A stretch of 64,000 nucleotides of DNA from NCBI RefSeq assembly GCF_001411555.2, contig NC_049912.1:16476341-16540340 (forward strand), written 5' to 3'. The notes under the pieces were generated by a model that was not told where the DNA came from, did not search any database, and saw only the letters and a list, made by a program, of their open reading frames with translations. Source of the stretch: Juglans regia (lineage: Eukaryota > Streptophyta > Magnoliopsida > Fagales > Juglandaceae). The translations under genes and the position numbers were made by a program. Below, one piece after another: positions 56,093-64,000 of this stretch. Position 1 is the stretch's first letter. Every line of letters begins with the position of its first letter.

Positions 56093-56559
56093 CCCTTAGT
56101 GCCCCATGCCAAGATCGGAGCCAAACTATGGGGTGACCCCCTACTTTAAGCCAGCTTGAGTCTACCCATGTGCTATGGACCCCAACAAGCTAGGTAGGCA
56201 CCTGACCCACTTTTGTGTCTACTGACAAATATGGTAATCAGAAACCCCGATTGAATCCCATCGAAGTTGAAAGTGCAAAACGCCTATTTTTGCAGGGAAT
56301 TTATTATGCAACAGTTATTATTTATTTTCACATTTTACATTTATAATTTTTTTATAAAATGTGAGAATATTTTCAATAGAATATGAGATGTTTTTTATAG
56401 AGTGTGGGGTGTAAAATGATAAATAGTGACTGATGAGAAAAATTTTTCCTTTTGCAAACTCAAGTAAAAATACATATCCAGGAAATCTTTATCTAAATAA
56501 TTCTCATTTTTCTTACCTAATTTCACAAAACGCAATAAAACAGGTCTGATTTTTTTTCC
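56093..56559. other. Intergenic, no gene seen
   Basis: 56093-56280 is C-rich with scattered CCCAT and GACCC words and may be an old LTR fragment. The rest is AT-rich. Confidence 0.35.
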
Positions 56560-56569
56560 AAAACAAGCT

Positions 56570-57000
56570 CATGCCTTTATTAGGACTGTGCTAGAAGTGT
56601 AAGAAAAAAGAAGAATAAAAGAGAAGCAAGAAAGAACAAAAAAAACAGAGAGAAAGAATGGAACACAAACTTCGAGAATGAAATTTATTCGAGAAAAGCT
56701 CAACCTCCCATGTAATTCACAACAAAGAACTTCGAATTCCTCTTTTCCCTCCAACTTATAAGTTCCTTTTATACAACTATCAGACCCCAAAATGCACCAT
56801 ATATACTAATTTTACAAAATGCACTATTCCACTAATAATGAATCTAATTTTGGCCTCCCCTCAAAACTCACCATTTCATTAATGGATAGAACTCCATGTT
56901 TTGATTCAAACTCTACTTTTGTTTTCCCCTCGATTTCCTCCTTTATTCATGAATGCTTGTTCCCCTCAGCTCTCTTAGCTCTCTTTTCCTCTCACATATG
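56570..57000 (-). repeat. Probable partial 3' LTR of the chromovirus
   Basis: On the minus strand, downstream of the chromodomain, purine-rich GAGGGGGAG and GAGGGGAAC stretches come first, then a TATA box (GTATAAAAGG near 56775) and an AATAAA polyadenylation word near 56690. This is the usual U3-R layout. The exact LTR ends are not defined because the 5' LTR is absent. Confidence 0.5.
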
Positions 57001-57082
57001 AATTCTCCCCCTCTATAAAGAGCCTAAACCACAAGGCTGACCGAACCCCCTCTTCTCACAGGACTTTTCCAACAAGGTGAGA

Positions 57083-57560
57083 TTAGAGATCCCTCATCTT
57101 ACACAATGACTCCCAAGTGTTGAGCTTAGGAAGAGTTTCATTCCATTTTATCAACACTTCAGTTATAGCTTGGTTTTCAACCTTCCTCGTGTGTCTGTCT
57201 AGGATGGCCTCGAGTTCTGGTTGCATATTGTCTTCCTTGTCTATAGGTGGTAAGGATGGCAGTGACAGAATATGTTGACCCAACTTTTTCTTGAGCCATG
57301 AAACATGGAAGACATGATGCATTTTGGATTAAGTAGGCAAGTTCCATTTGTAGACAATAGTCTTCCTTGGTTGTGATCTGAAATGGCCCATAGAAACGAG
57401 GTGCAAATTGTGGCGTAAAGCCACTGTTTTTTGTCTATAGGGTTGCAACCTTTAGAACACCCAGTCCCCCAACTCAAAGCTCTTCTCAGTTCTTTTCTTG
57501 TAAGCAAGTCGTTCATCATTTGTTGTGCCTTCTGTAGATTCTCTTTTAACAAAGTCATCA
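57083..57560 (-). pseudogene. Chromovirus integrase C-terminus with chromodomain
   Basis: Minus strand: the HHVFHVSWLKKKLG segment found after gypsy integrases, then PELEAILDRHTRKVENQAIT and EVLIKWNETLPKLNTWESL, a chromodomain (aromatic-cage positions partly kept, W in IKW and TWE). Chromodomains direct integration to chromatin marks. The upstream piece is in another frame (57241-57558). Confidence 0.87.
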
Positions 57561-57579
57561 GCTAATCCCTTGTCCTCAA

Positions 57580-58369
57580 CTATTTATCCACAACAACATT
57601 TGCAGTTGTGACTTGAACATATGACAAAAGCGATGGAGGTTGGTAGCCGTATAGTGCCTCGAAGGGAGATAAACAAGTGGATGAATGGACTGTAGTGTTG
57701 TAGCACCATTCAATCATTGGAAGCAACAAACTCCAATCCCTTGGCCTTGAACCAATGTAACACCTTAAGTAATTCTCCACACACTTATTAAGTGCCTTGG
57801 TTTGCCCATCAGTTTGTGAGTGGCAAATAGAATTGAAGGCCAAAGTGGTATCTTGTAAATTAAAAAGCTCTCTCCAGATGGAACTTGTGAAGATAGGGTC
57901 CTTATCAGAAATGATGATTTAGGCATGCCATAGAGCTTGAATACACCAGAAAAAAGCACTTGAGCAACCTTGACTGTTGTATAAGGGTGTGCTAGTGTGA
58001 AAAAATGAGAGTGCTTTGTGAGTCTATAAAAAAAATAAAATATTTAACAGTAAAACCTTGAGATAATGGCAACCTTTCAGTAAAATCTATTACTATATAT
58101 GTCCAAGGTTGAGCTGGTATTAGCAAGGGTTGTAACAACCCTGCAGGGTGGAGGGTTTCATAATTTGTAGTTTGGCACACATCACACTCCCTCTCAAACT
58201 TTTTGATGTCCCCTCTCATACATTCCCAATAAAAATCCAATTTGTCCCTCTGTAAGGTCTTTTGATACCCTACATGTCCAATTAGTGGATTATTATATAT
58301 ATGGTGCAGAATTTTGTCTTTAAAGGCAGAGGAAGGAACCACTACCATCTTACATTTCCTAAGCAACAA
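57580..58369 (-). pseudogene. Chromovirus integrase, zinc and catalytic parts
   Basis: HHCC module: IYNNPLIGHVGYQKTL then ECDVCQTTNYE. The core begins WTYIVIDFTERLP (Asp) and FFIDSQSTLIF (expected second Asp region altered). After a broken stretch, AFNSICHSQTDGQTKALNKC carries the Q-T-D-G-Q-T motif with the usual catalytic Glu of the following helix changed (KALNKCVENYL). Stops lie at about 57860-57990. Confidence 0.87.
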
Positions 58370-58379
58370 ACCCTGCTAC

Positions 58380-59110
58380 TACAGTGTCTAATGCTTGACA
58401 GTTTTTGTTCCCTCTTGAAGCTTAACATAAATTTCTTAAACCTTTTGGGACATTAGGTAACTACCCTTCAGCTCATCTATCCATAAAGGAGTAGGAAAAG
58501 AAATTAATGCTAAGGTAGCAACCTGTTCTCTCCCTTCCTAGAAAGCACATCACATGTTTTCTTTTCCCTTCTTATAATCAATGCTAAAGTCGTAGCCCAA
58601 CAATTTCATGATCTACTTTTGTTGGGCCTTAGTACCAATCTTTTGCTCTAAGAGAAATTTAAGAGCTTGTTGGTTAGTCTTAATTTTAAATGGCTATCCG
58701 AACAAATAAGGTCATCACTTCTAAACTGGAGTAACTAGAGCCAACAATTCCTTCTCATAAGTATAAAGTAATATATATAAAGTAACATACTTCTACCCTT
58801 GAAAGTCGTGCTGAAATATGCAATTGGTTGCCCCTTCCATAAGAACTGCTCCTATGTCAGTGCCACTGGCATCACACTCCACTATGAATGGCTTGGGAAA
58901 ATCTGGTAGCCTTAACACTGGTGGTTGTGTAACAGTCTGACTCAATTCCTTAAATTTTATATCTACTGATTAAGACCACTCAAAGCAATTTTTTTCAACA
59001 AAGCTAAACTTCCTGTAGTAGCTAGTGAGCCCAAGAAATCCCGTTAAGAACTTCATGGGGGTGGGAACTGGCCCCTCCAGCAAATAATCCACTCAACAAC
59101 CCCAATTAAT
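58380..59110 (-). pseudogene. Chromovirus RNase H region, strongly decayed
   Basis: Short fragments in three frames match gypsy RNase H order (ASGTDIGAVLMEGAT-type text near 58860 and a block with QKIGTKAQQK near 58630). No frame exceeds 60 codons. Confidence 0.65.
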
Positions 59111-59660
59111 CTACCTTTGGACATCTTTGCAAAACCACTGATATTGTCTCAAGGTCCCCAACACCACCCTCAAGTGTCGCAATTGATTAGAAAAAGACGG
59201 TCTACACACTAGTATATCATAGAAAAAAAATAGTACAAATTTCCTTATATAGGGCTTAATCACACAATTCATTAGCCCTCGAAAAGTAGCTAGAGCGTTA
59301 GTGAGCTCAAATGGAATCACAAAAAATTCAAAATGACCCTCATTGGTCTTGAATGCTATCTTGGATACATCTTCTCCCTTCACTCTGATATGATGGTACC
59401 CAAATCTAAGATTTAACTTCAAACAATGCATCAAGTAATTCATCAATTACAGGAATTAGGAACTTGTCCTCGAGGGTTTCTTGATTCAAGGCCCTATAGT
59501 TTACACACATCCTCTAGCTTCCACAAGCTTTCCTCACCATGAGGACAGGTGAGGAGAATGGGCTCTGACTTGGCCTTATTACTCCTGACTTTAATAAATC
59601 TTACAAAGTTTTTTCTATTTTAGTTTTCTGATAAAAAAGATACCTGTAGGGCCAGAGTGA
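59111..59660 (-). pseudogene. Chromovirus reverse transcriptase, catalytic site lost
   Basis: [40 protein letters not shown] and FVLFFFYDILVC. The usual FxDDIL reads FFYDIL, so the first catalytic Asp is replaced by Tyr. The upstream part (59450-59650) contains SPFSSPVLMVRK-type text with stops. Confidence 0.88.
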
Positions 59661-59863
59661 AATAGGTTATGTCCCATTCTTTAACACAATTTGGTGATCA
59701 CATGATCTAGGAGGTGGTAACTCAGTTAGTTCCTCGAAAAACCCATGAAACTCCTTACGCAAGTCAGTTATATCCTTTTGGATTGTATCATTGTCTTTAT
59801 TGGTTGTGTAGAAAACAATTGCAAGAACCACCCTTGTTTTCTCAATAAACATGGCTTCAAGAA

Positions 59864-60325
59864 CTAATTCCCATCCTCCATGGAAGTATTTCCCACATGT
59901 AATCCCTGCAACCTAACATGAACTCCAATTGTCTGAAATTGCATAGTCATTTCCATGAAATCCCAAACAATAGGCTCAAGTGCTGTCGGCCATTGCAGTC
60001 CAAGAAACACATCAAAGCCTCCCCATGGCAATAAATGAAAAGACATGGAAAATCTATTGCCTTGGATCTTAACTTGGGAGTCCTCACATCCCCCTTTACT
60101 CACTAGCTTCTCCCAATTAGCCACTTTAACTCGTAAGTGAGGCCCTTCACACACCTTCAACTTAGCAACTTTTGGGTCTAGAAAATTATGGGTGCTGCGA
60201 AAATCAACTAGAATAACTACTGGTTGAGCACTAATAACCCCCATGGGATAACCCGAGATAGCATGGATTGACACTAAGTTTTCTTTGTGTTCCTCTATTC
60301 CTACCAACCAAACAAAACAATGCAA
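59864..60325 (-). pseudogene. Chromovirus aspartic protease region
   Basis: 153 codons on the minus strand. VVILVDFRSTHNFLDPKVAK corresponds to the gypsy protease active site D-S-G-S-T-H-N-F, here D-F-R-S-T-H-N-F, so it is inactive. It continues with FDVFLGLQWPTAL, typical of the protease C-terminal segment. Confidence 0.88.
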
Positions 60326-60340
60326 GCGTTGATGTCTTTT

Positions 60341-60504
60341 TCGATCTGATGGCTAACAGTTGGTCAGATTACTCATATACGTAACGGTGTTCCCAATGGC
60401 ATGATGTGCACCCATAGCCTAATAAGTAGAAAAAAATGCAGGAAATAAATAAAACACTTCAGATTTAATATGGTTGTAAGTCATAATAGTATATATTACG
60501 AATC
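60341..60504. other. Junction between chromovirus and LINE D
   Basis: Non-coding AT-rich sequence between the broken gypsy element and the LINE D leader. It may include the LINE D target site, which cannot be tested because the other end is outside the window. Confidence 0.4.
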
Positions 60505-60582
60505 CCCCGTCCTCCAGCTGAGGTTTCTCTCTAGATAGAGTTTAGTCTCTTTGACATCCCTGGCTGATCTGAAGAGAAGGCA

Positions 60583-61548
60583 ATGGAGGAGGACCTAACT
60601 AAACAGTGGGAAGGCCTCAGCCTTACGGAAAAGGAAAAAGAGGAAGTAATCCTGAACTCTAACTTGTCTGAAGCAACAGAACAATATGGCAAGTTTTGCC
60701 TACTGGTCATGATCATTGCAGAGAAAATAGTAAACCGAGAAGCTTTCAAGTCCACTATGGCTAAGATATGGAGGTGTGAGAGCTGGCTCAAGTTTTCAGA
60801 GGTAAGGGTGAACAAGTTTCTTATCGAATTTGATAAAGAGGAAGACCTACAGAGAGTCCTCAAGGGAAGACCATGGTCATTCGACAGATGGTTATTATGC
60901 TTGCAGGCATTTGAAGGGAATAGGTTCATAAATGAAGTCCTTTTCAACAAAGAGGAGTTCTGGGTACAGGCATATAATTTGCCACTTTCCAGCATGACTT
61001 ACGAGGTTGGAACTCAGATTGGAGGCTGCATAGGTAGAGTTATTAATGTCCAAGTGGATGAAAGAGGGATTGGTTAGGGGAAATATTTGAGAATAAGGGT
61101 GGAAGTCAATATCTCAGAAGCTCTGCCTAGAGGGGTGTTCCTATCATCTGCAGGCAAGAAATCTTGGGTCCATCTCAAGTATGAATGCCTCCCTAACTTT
61201 TGCTTCAAATGTGGGGTAATCAAGCATGCTAATTCTAGCTGCTCGTTAAGTTCAACCAGAGAAATTAAGTTGCAGTATGGGGCCTGGCTACGAGCACCTG
61301 CAACAAAGGAAAGAGAGAGCACCCACAAAACTTATGGCAATGAAGACACACAGCAGAAAGAAGAAGGTCACTCATGCTGGAAGGAACATGAGGTCAGGGA
61401 CGATGGTCAAGGAAGCAAGGCCAAATCAACTGTTGAAACCCAGGAAACATGCTTGATTAATGCTGACAACATAGGCAATGGAAAGGCTACTGAAAAGCTG
61501 ATCTCTCCTAGGCTGTCTACAGAAACATCCAGAAGCCTATTAAGGTAA
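60583..61548 (+). pseudogene. LINE D ORF1, DUF4283 and zinc-knuckle part
   Basis: ATG 60583. Residues 20-160 form the DUF4283-type domain (FKSTMAKIWRCESWLKFSEV, VLKGRPWSFDRWLLCLQAFE, FWVQAYNLPLSSMTYEVGTQ). A single TAG at 61075-61077, then the same frame gives the CCHC knuckle CFKCGVIKHANSSC near 61203 and YGAWLRAP. A frameshift near 61545 ends it. The family role is coating LINE RNA. Confidence 0.92.
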
Positions 61549-61657
61549 GCCCCTCTGCACCTAACTCGGAAAGTCCAGGGCTGATACCTCATGTAGAGGA
61601 CACCTACTCCATGCAAGGCATCGAGATGTGCACTAGGAGTACAATAGAAAAAAAGGA

Positions 61658-62008
61658 ATGAACAAAACCCTTAAGGCAGGCTTGGGCCTTGAGGGTAGTT
61701 TGGACCTGATAGCCCAAGCATCATCTTTGGCCCACTTTGTCTCGGGCCAAGTCCAAGAATTGGAGAAATTCAAGAAAAGAATAGGGTGGAAGAGGAAAGC
61801 TAGAAACAAAAGCCTTGGAAGCCTTGTAGCAGGGATTGAAGAAGAGAAAGCAAACTACTCAAGTGGTACGAAGAGAGTAGTCAGTAGATCAATGGTAGAA
61901 GGGGCAATCCAAGTTCTGAAGAAGGCAAAACATGGGACTTCTTATGCTGGAAATCCTGACAAAATGGAAGTGGTGGAGGCTGTAGTCCAGCCCCACCATG
62001 AGCTATGA
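61658..62008 (+). pseudogene. LINE D ORF1, C-terminal part
   Basis: 116 codons in another frame, low in complexity and Lys-rich (KKRIGWKRKARNK), ending QPHHEL-TGA at 62006-62008. Its stop overlaps the ORF2 ATG at 62005-62007. Confidence 0.8.
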
Positions 62009-62700
62009 ACTGTCTAAGCTGGAACTGTCGAGGGCTTGGGAACCCTCGGACAGTGAATAATTTGCAACTCATGGTGCAAAATAAGTCCCCAAAATTTGTT
62101 TTCTTAATGGAACAAAATGTAACAGATTCAAGTTGGAAACAGTCAAAAGATGGCTAAAGTTTGAAAACAGTTTTGTGGTGGACTCAATAGGTGCAAAGGG
62201 AGGACTGGCCTTCCTGTGGAAAGAAGAAGCAGAAGCTGAAGTAGTGTCCTATACACAACATCATATCTCTTTGATAGTAAAGGAAACGAGAGCTGGTGGT
62301 TACTGGATTCTTACAGGCTTTTATGGGAACCCAATTACCTCCAAGAGACATGAAAGTTGGAAACTTTTACAAGCACTTACACCTATAAGATCAACTGGCT
62401 GGGTATGTATTGGTGACTTTAATGAAATTTTGAGGTATGATGAAAAGTGGGGAGGCCCTTTAAGACCATATAATCAAATGGAGGCTTTTAGAGAGGTAGT
62501 GTGCAGGTGTGGACTTAATGATATGGGTTTTATTGGAGGAAATTCACTTGGTCAAATGGGAGATATGGGAAAGCATTCACCAAAGAAAGACTGGATAGAG
62601 CCTTCTGCAATAATGCCTGGGCAAACCTATTTGTTAATTCGAAAGTCTATACCCTGCCAGCCCTCAATTCTGACCACAGTCCATTGTGGATTGTGATGGA
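62005..62700 (+). pseudogene. LINE D endonuclease domain
   Basis: Starts MNCLSWNCRGLGNPRTVNNL. A shift near 62130 leads to the frame with GAKGGLAFLWKEEAEAEV, YWILTGFYGNPITSKRHESW and WVCIGDFNEILRYDEKWGG (catalytic Asp), then MEAFREVVCRCGLNDMGF. Another shift near 62560 precedes the SDH motif region near 62675. The first-helix catalytic Glu (normally in F-L-x-E-T) reads FLMEQN. Confidence 0.9.
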
Positions 62701-63133
62701 CCTGATGCACCCAAGCTTTCTTAGATCCCAGAGGCCTTTCAGATTTGAAGCAAGGTGGACTTTGAAGGCAAGCTGTTTTAAAGCAGTGGAGGAAGCATGG
62801 GACATACCTAGAGTGGCACCAAGCAAAATCTTACAAATTGTGGATGGGCTTAAGTACTACAAACAGAAATTGTCTCAATGGAGTAACCAGCAGAGAGTTG
62901 ACCATAAGAGAGAAGTCAAAGAACAATTGAATCTTATATCAACCCTACAAGACAGAAATACAGGTCACTTAAATGAAGAGATCAAACAAGCTCAAAAAAG
63001 GGTGGATTCCTTGCTGGAAGCTGAAAATCTCAAATGGAAACAAAGAGCAAAACAAAAGTGGCTGAAAGAAGATGACAGAAACACAAAATTTTTCCACCAG
63101 TGCGCATCAAAAAGGAGGAAAACAAATGATTAA
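62684..63133 (+). pseudogene. LINE D connector between endonuclease and RT
   Basis: 149 codons: PFRFEARWTLKASCFKAVEE, a Lys/Glu/Gln-rich coiled-coil-like stretch and LKWKQRAKQKWLKEDDRNTK followed by FFHQCASKRRKTN, the conserved lead into LINE RT. It ends at a TAA created by a 1-bp shift near 63125. Confidence 0.9.
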
Positions 63134-64000
63134 AAAGCTCCTGGATAACAATAATCAAGAAACTACCTCAAGGGAGGGTATCAACATGCTCTTCCAGGAT
63201 CATTTCATAGATCTCTTCACCTCCTCCAGCCCCAGCAGTGCAACATCATGTATAGCAACTTTGGGAACCAAAGTGAGTGAAGAACAAAATGAGATTCTGA
63301 CCAGACCTTACTCTTCTCAGGAGGTAGAAGATGCATTATTCAATATGAATGGCTTAAGCTCCCCAAGACCAGATGGCTTTCCTGCCCTTTTCTATCAAAA
63401 GCATTGGCCAGTAGTTGGACAGCAAGTGTGTGATGCAGTGTTGAACGTACTTAACTCGAATGGCAGCATGGGCAGTATCAACAGCACCTTCATAGCACTC
63501 ATCCCAAAGAAGAAAAATCCATTGAAAGTCATAGAGTTCAGACCAATATCATTGTGTAATGTCATTTATAAAATTATTTCCAAAGCTATAGCAAACAGAT
63601 TAAAAAAGGTTTTACATGGCATCATTTCTCCTTCACAATCTGCCTTTGTTCCAAACAGATTAATCACTGATAATGTTATTGTAGCTTTTGAAGCTTTTCA
63701 TACCATGAATTGTAAAATGACAGGGAAAGAAGGCTACATGGCCCTAAAGCTTGATATGAGCAAGGCATACGATAGAGTGGAATGGAGCTTCCTAAGAGTT
63801 GTCCTCTACAATCTGGGTTTTAGCAGCCAATGGGTGGAACTAGTGATGAAGTGCATTGAAACTGTTTCATATGCTCTCATGGTGAATGGTGTCCCTCAAC
63901 CTGAATTCTATCCCACAAGAGGACTCAGACAAGGTGATCCATTATCACCATATCTCTTTATACTTTGTGCTGAAGCATTGAGTAATTTAATTCATAAAGC
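63126..64000 (+). CDS. LINE D reverse transcriptase, open to the window end
   Basis: From the ATG-like position 63126 the frame is open for 291 codons to the last base. RT blocks in order: VEDALFNMNGLSSPRPDGFP (Gly of the usual SPGPDG is Arg), FIALIPKKKNPLKVIEFRPI, SQSAFVPNRLITDNVIVAFE, YMALKLDMSKAYDRVEWSFL (catalytic Asp kept) and PTRGLRQGDPLSPYLFILCA. The F/YxDD box lies beyond the window. This is the best-preserved LINE RT here. Confidence 0.9.
   Translation, partial: MIKKLLDNNNQETTSREGINMLFQDHFIDLFTSSSPSSATSCIATLGTKVSEEQNEILTRPYSSQEVEDALFNMNGLSSPRPDGFPALFYQKHWPVVGQQVCDAVLNVLNSNGSMGSINSTFIALIPKKKNPLKVIEFRPISLCNVIYKIISKAIANRLKKVLHGIISPSQSAFVPNRLITDNVIVAFEAFHTMNCKMTGKEGYMALKLDMSKAYDRVEWSFLRVVLYNLGFSSQWVELVMKCIETVSYALMVNGVPQPEFYPTRGLRQGDPLSPYLFILCAEALSNLIHK

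Larger units (their letters stand above)
56560..60340 (-). mobile_element. Ty3/gypsy chromovirus, truncated and decayed
   Basis: The minus-strand order is protease, RT, RNase H remnant, integrase, chromodomain, then a partial LTR, which is gypsy order with a chromovirus C-terminus. Gag and the 5' LTR are missing. LINE D begins about 150 bp to the right. All catalytic regions carry damaging changes or stops, so it is inactive. The clade cannot be fixed by eye. Confidence 0.87.
60505..64000 (+). mobile_element. LINE D (same family as LINE A), continues past the window
   Basis: A leader of about 80 bp precedes ORF1 (60583-62008) and ORF2 (62005 onward). ORF1 begins MEEDLTKQWEGLSLTEKEKE, matching the LINE A ORF1 start, and the RT blocks match LINE A too. 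It is better preserved than LINE A: one stop and a few frameshifts. RT is open to the end of the window. Confidence 0.9.

Noticed and set aside
1..64000. CRISPR arrays, bacterial operons, integrons or phage genes
   Set aside because: Nothing with regular repeat-spacer structure or prokaryotic gene organisation. All coding traces are plant transposon types.
1..64000. tRNA and rRNA genes
   Set aside because: No cloverleaf with A/B boxes or rRNA segment was recognised. The tRNA-iMet-like words at 7016, 23546 and 24481 are retroelement primer-binding sites.

Overview
The window is plant nuclear DNA, most likely from a woody eudicot. The evidence is AT-rich sequence with no bacterial-style gene packing, Ty1/copia, Ty3/gypsy, plant L1-type LINE, CACTA, hAT, Tourist and Mutator-like elements, and one plant-type U4 snRNA gene. 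The GATGAG/CTCATC-rich Tourist MITEs resemble repeats I associate with Fagales such as Juglandaceae. That is only an impression. Almost everything with coding character is transposon debris. I see no intact protein-coding host gene. // Layout: 1-4457 is AT-rich accessory DNA with a minisatellite, a 114-bp tandem duplication and a dense scatter of a CGTTCGAACG-like word. It ends in the first part of a retroelement-type ORF. A 3-kb-class solo LTR (4458-12985) splits that ORF, and a nearly complete Ty1/copia element (6696-11815) sits inside the solo LTR. The split ORF resumes in the same frame at 12986-13350. 13350-16188 holds a Tourist MITE fragment, an 11-bp-TSD Mutator-like MITE and a complete Tourist MITE. 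// 16189-29975 has CACTA-type termini and is a four-level nest. A CACTA shell carrying a possible captured host exon was entered by a LINE (LINE A, minus strand). LINE A was entered in its RNase H domain by a minus-strand copia element (19451-24844, TSD ATCTG). That element was in turn entered in gag by a 446-bp TRIM (23287-23732, TSD CAGAC). // 29976-33626 holds two more Tourist MITEs and a possible proline-rich terminal exon. 33627-36643 is an internally deleted LINE (LINE B). 37050-37889 is the 3' end of another LINE (LINE C). 38040-39960 is a decayed hAT transposase. 41515-44649 is a second solo LTR of the same family as the first, with perfect TSD TGCTA. A Helitron-like 3' end lies at 44856-44886. 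49100-54300 is LINE E. 55318-55548 is the U4 snRNA gene with its promoter. 56560-60340 is a decayed Ty3/gypsy chromovirus. 60505-64000 is LINE D, which runs off the window. // How it fits together: each autonomous-type element once encoded its own mobility proteins, but every one visible is broken by stops, frameshifts, deletions or nested insertions. The observations I rate highest are snRNA-type promoter words (USE plus TATA, 24 bp apart) in the TRIM LTR, a perfect 12-bp direct repeat abutting the first copia element, an ATGA stop/start overlap between ORF1 and ORF2 in three separate LINEs, and the U4 gene itself.
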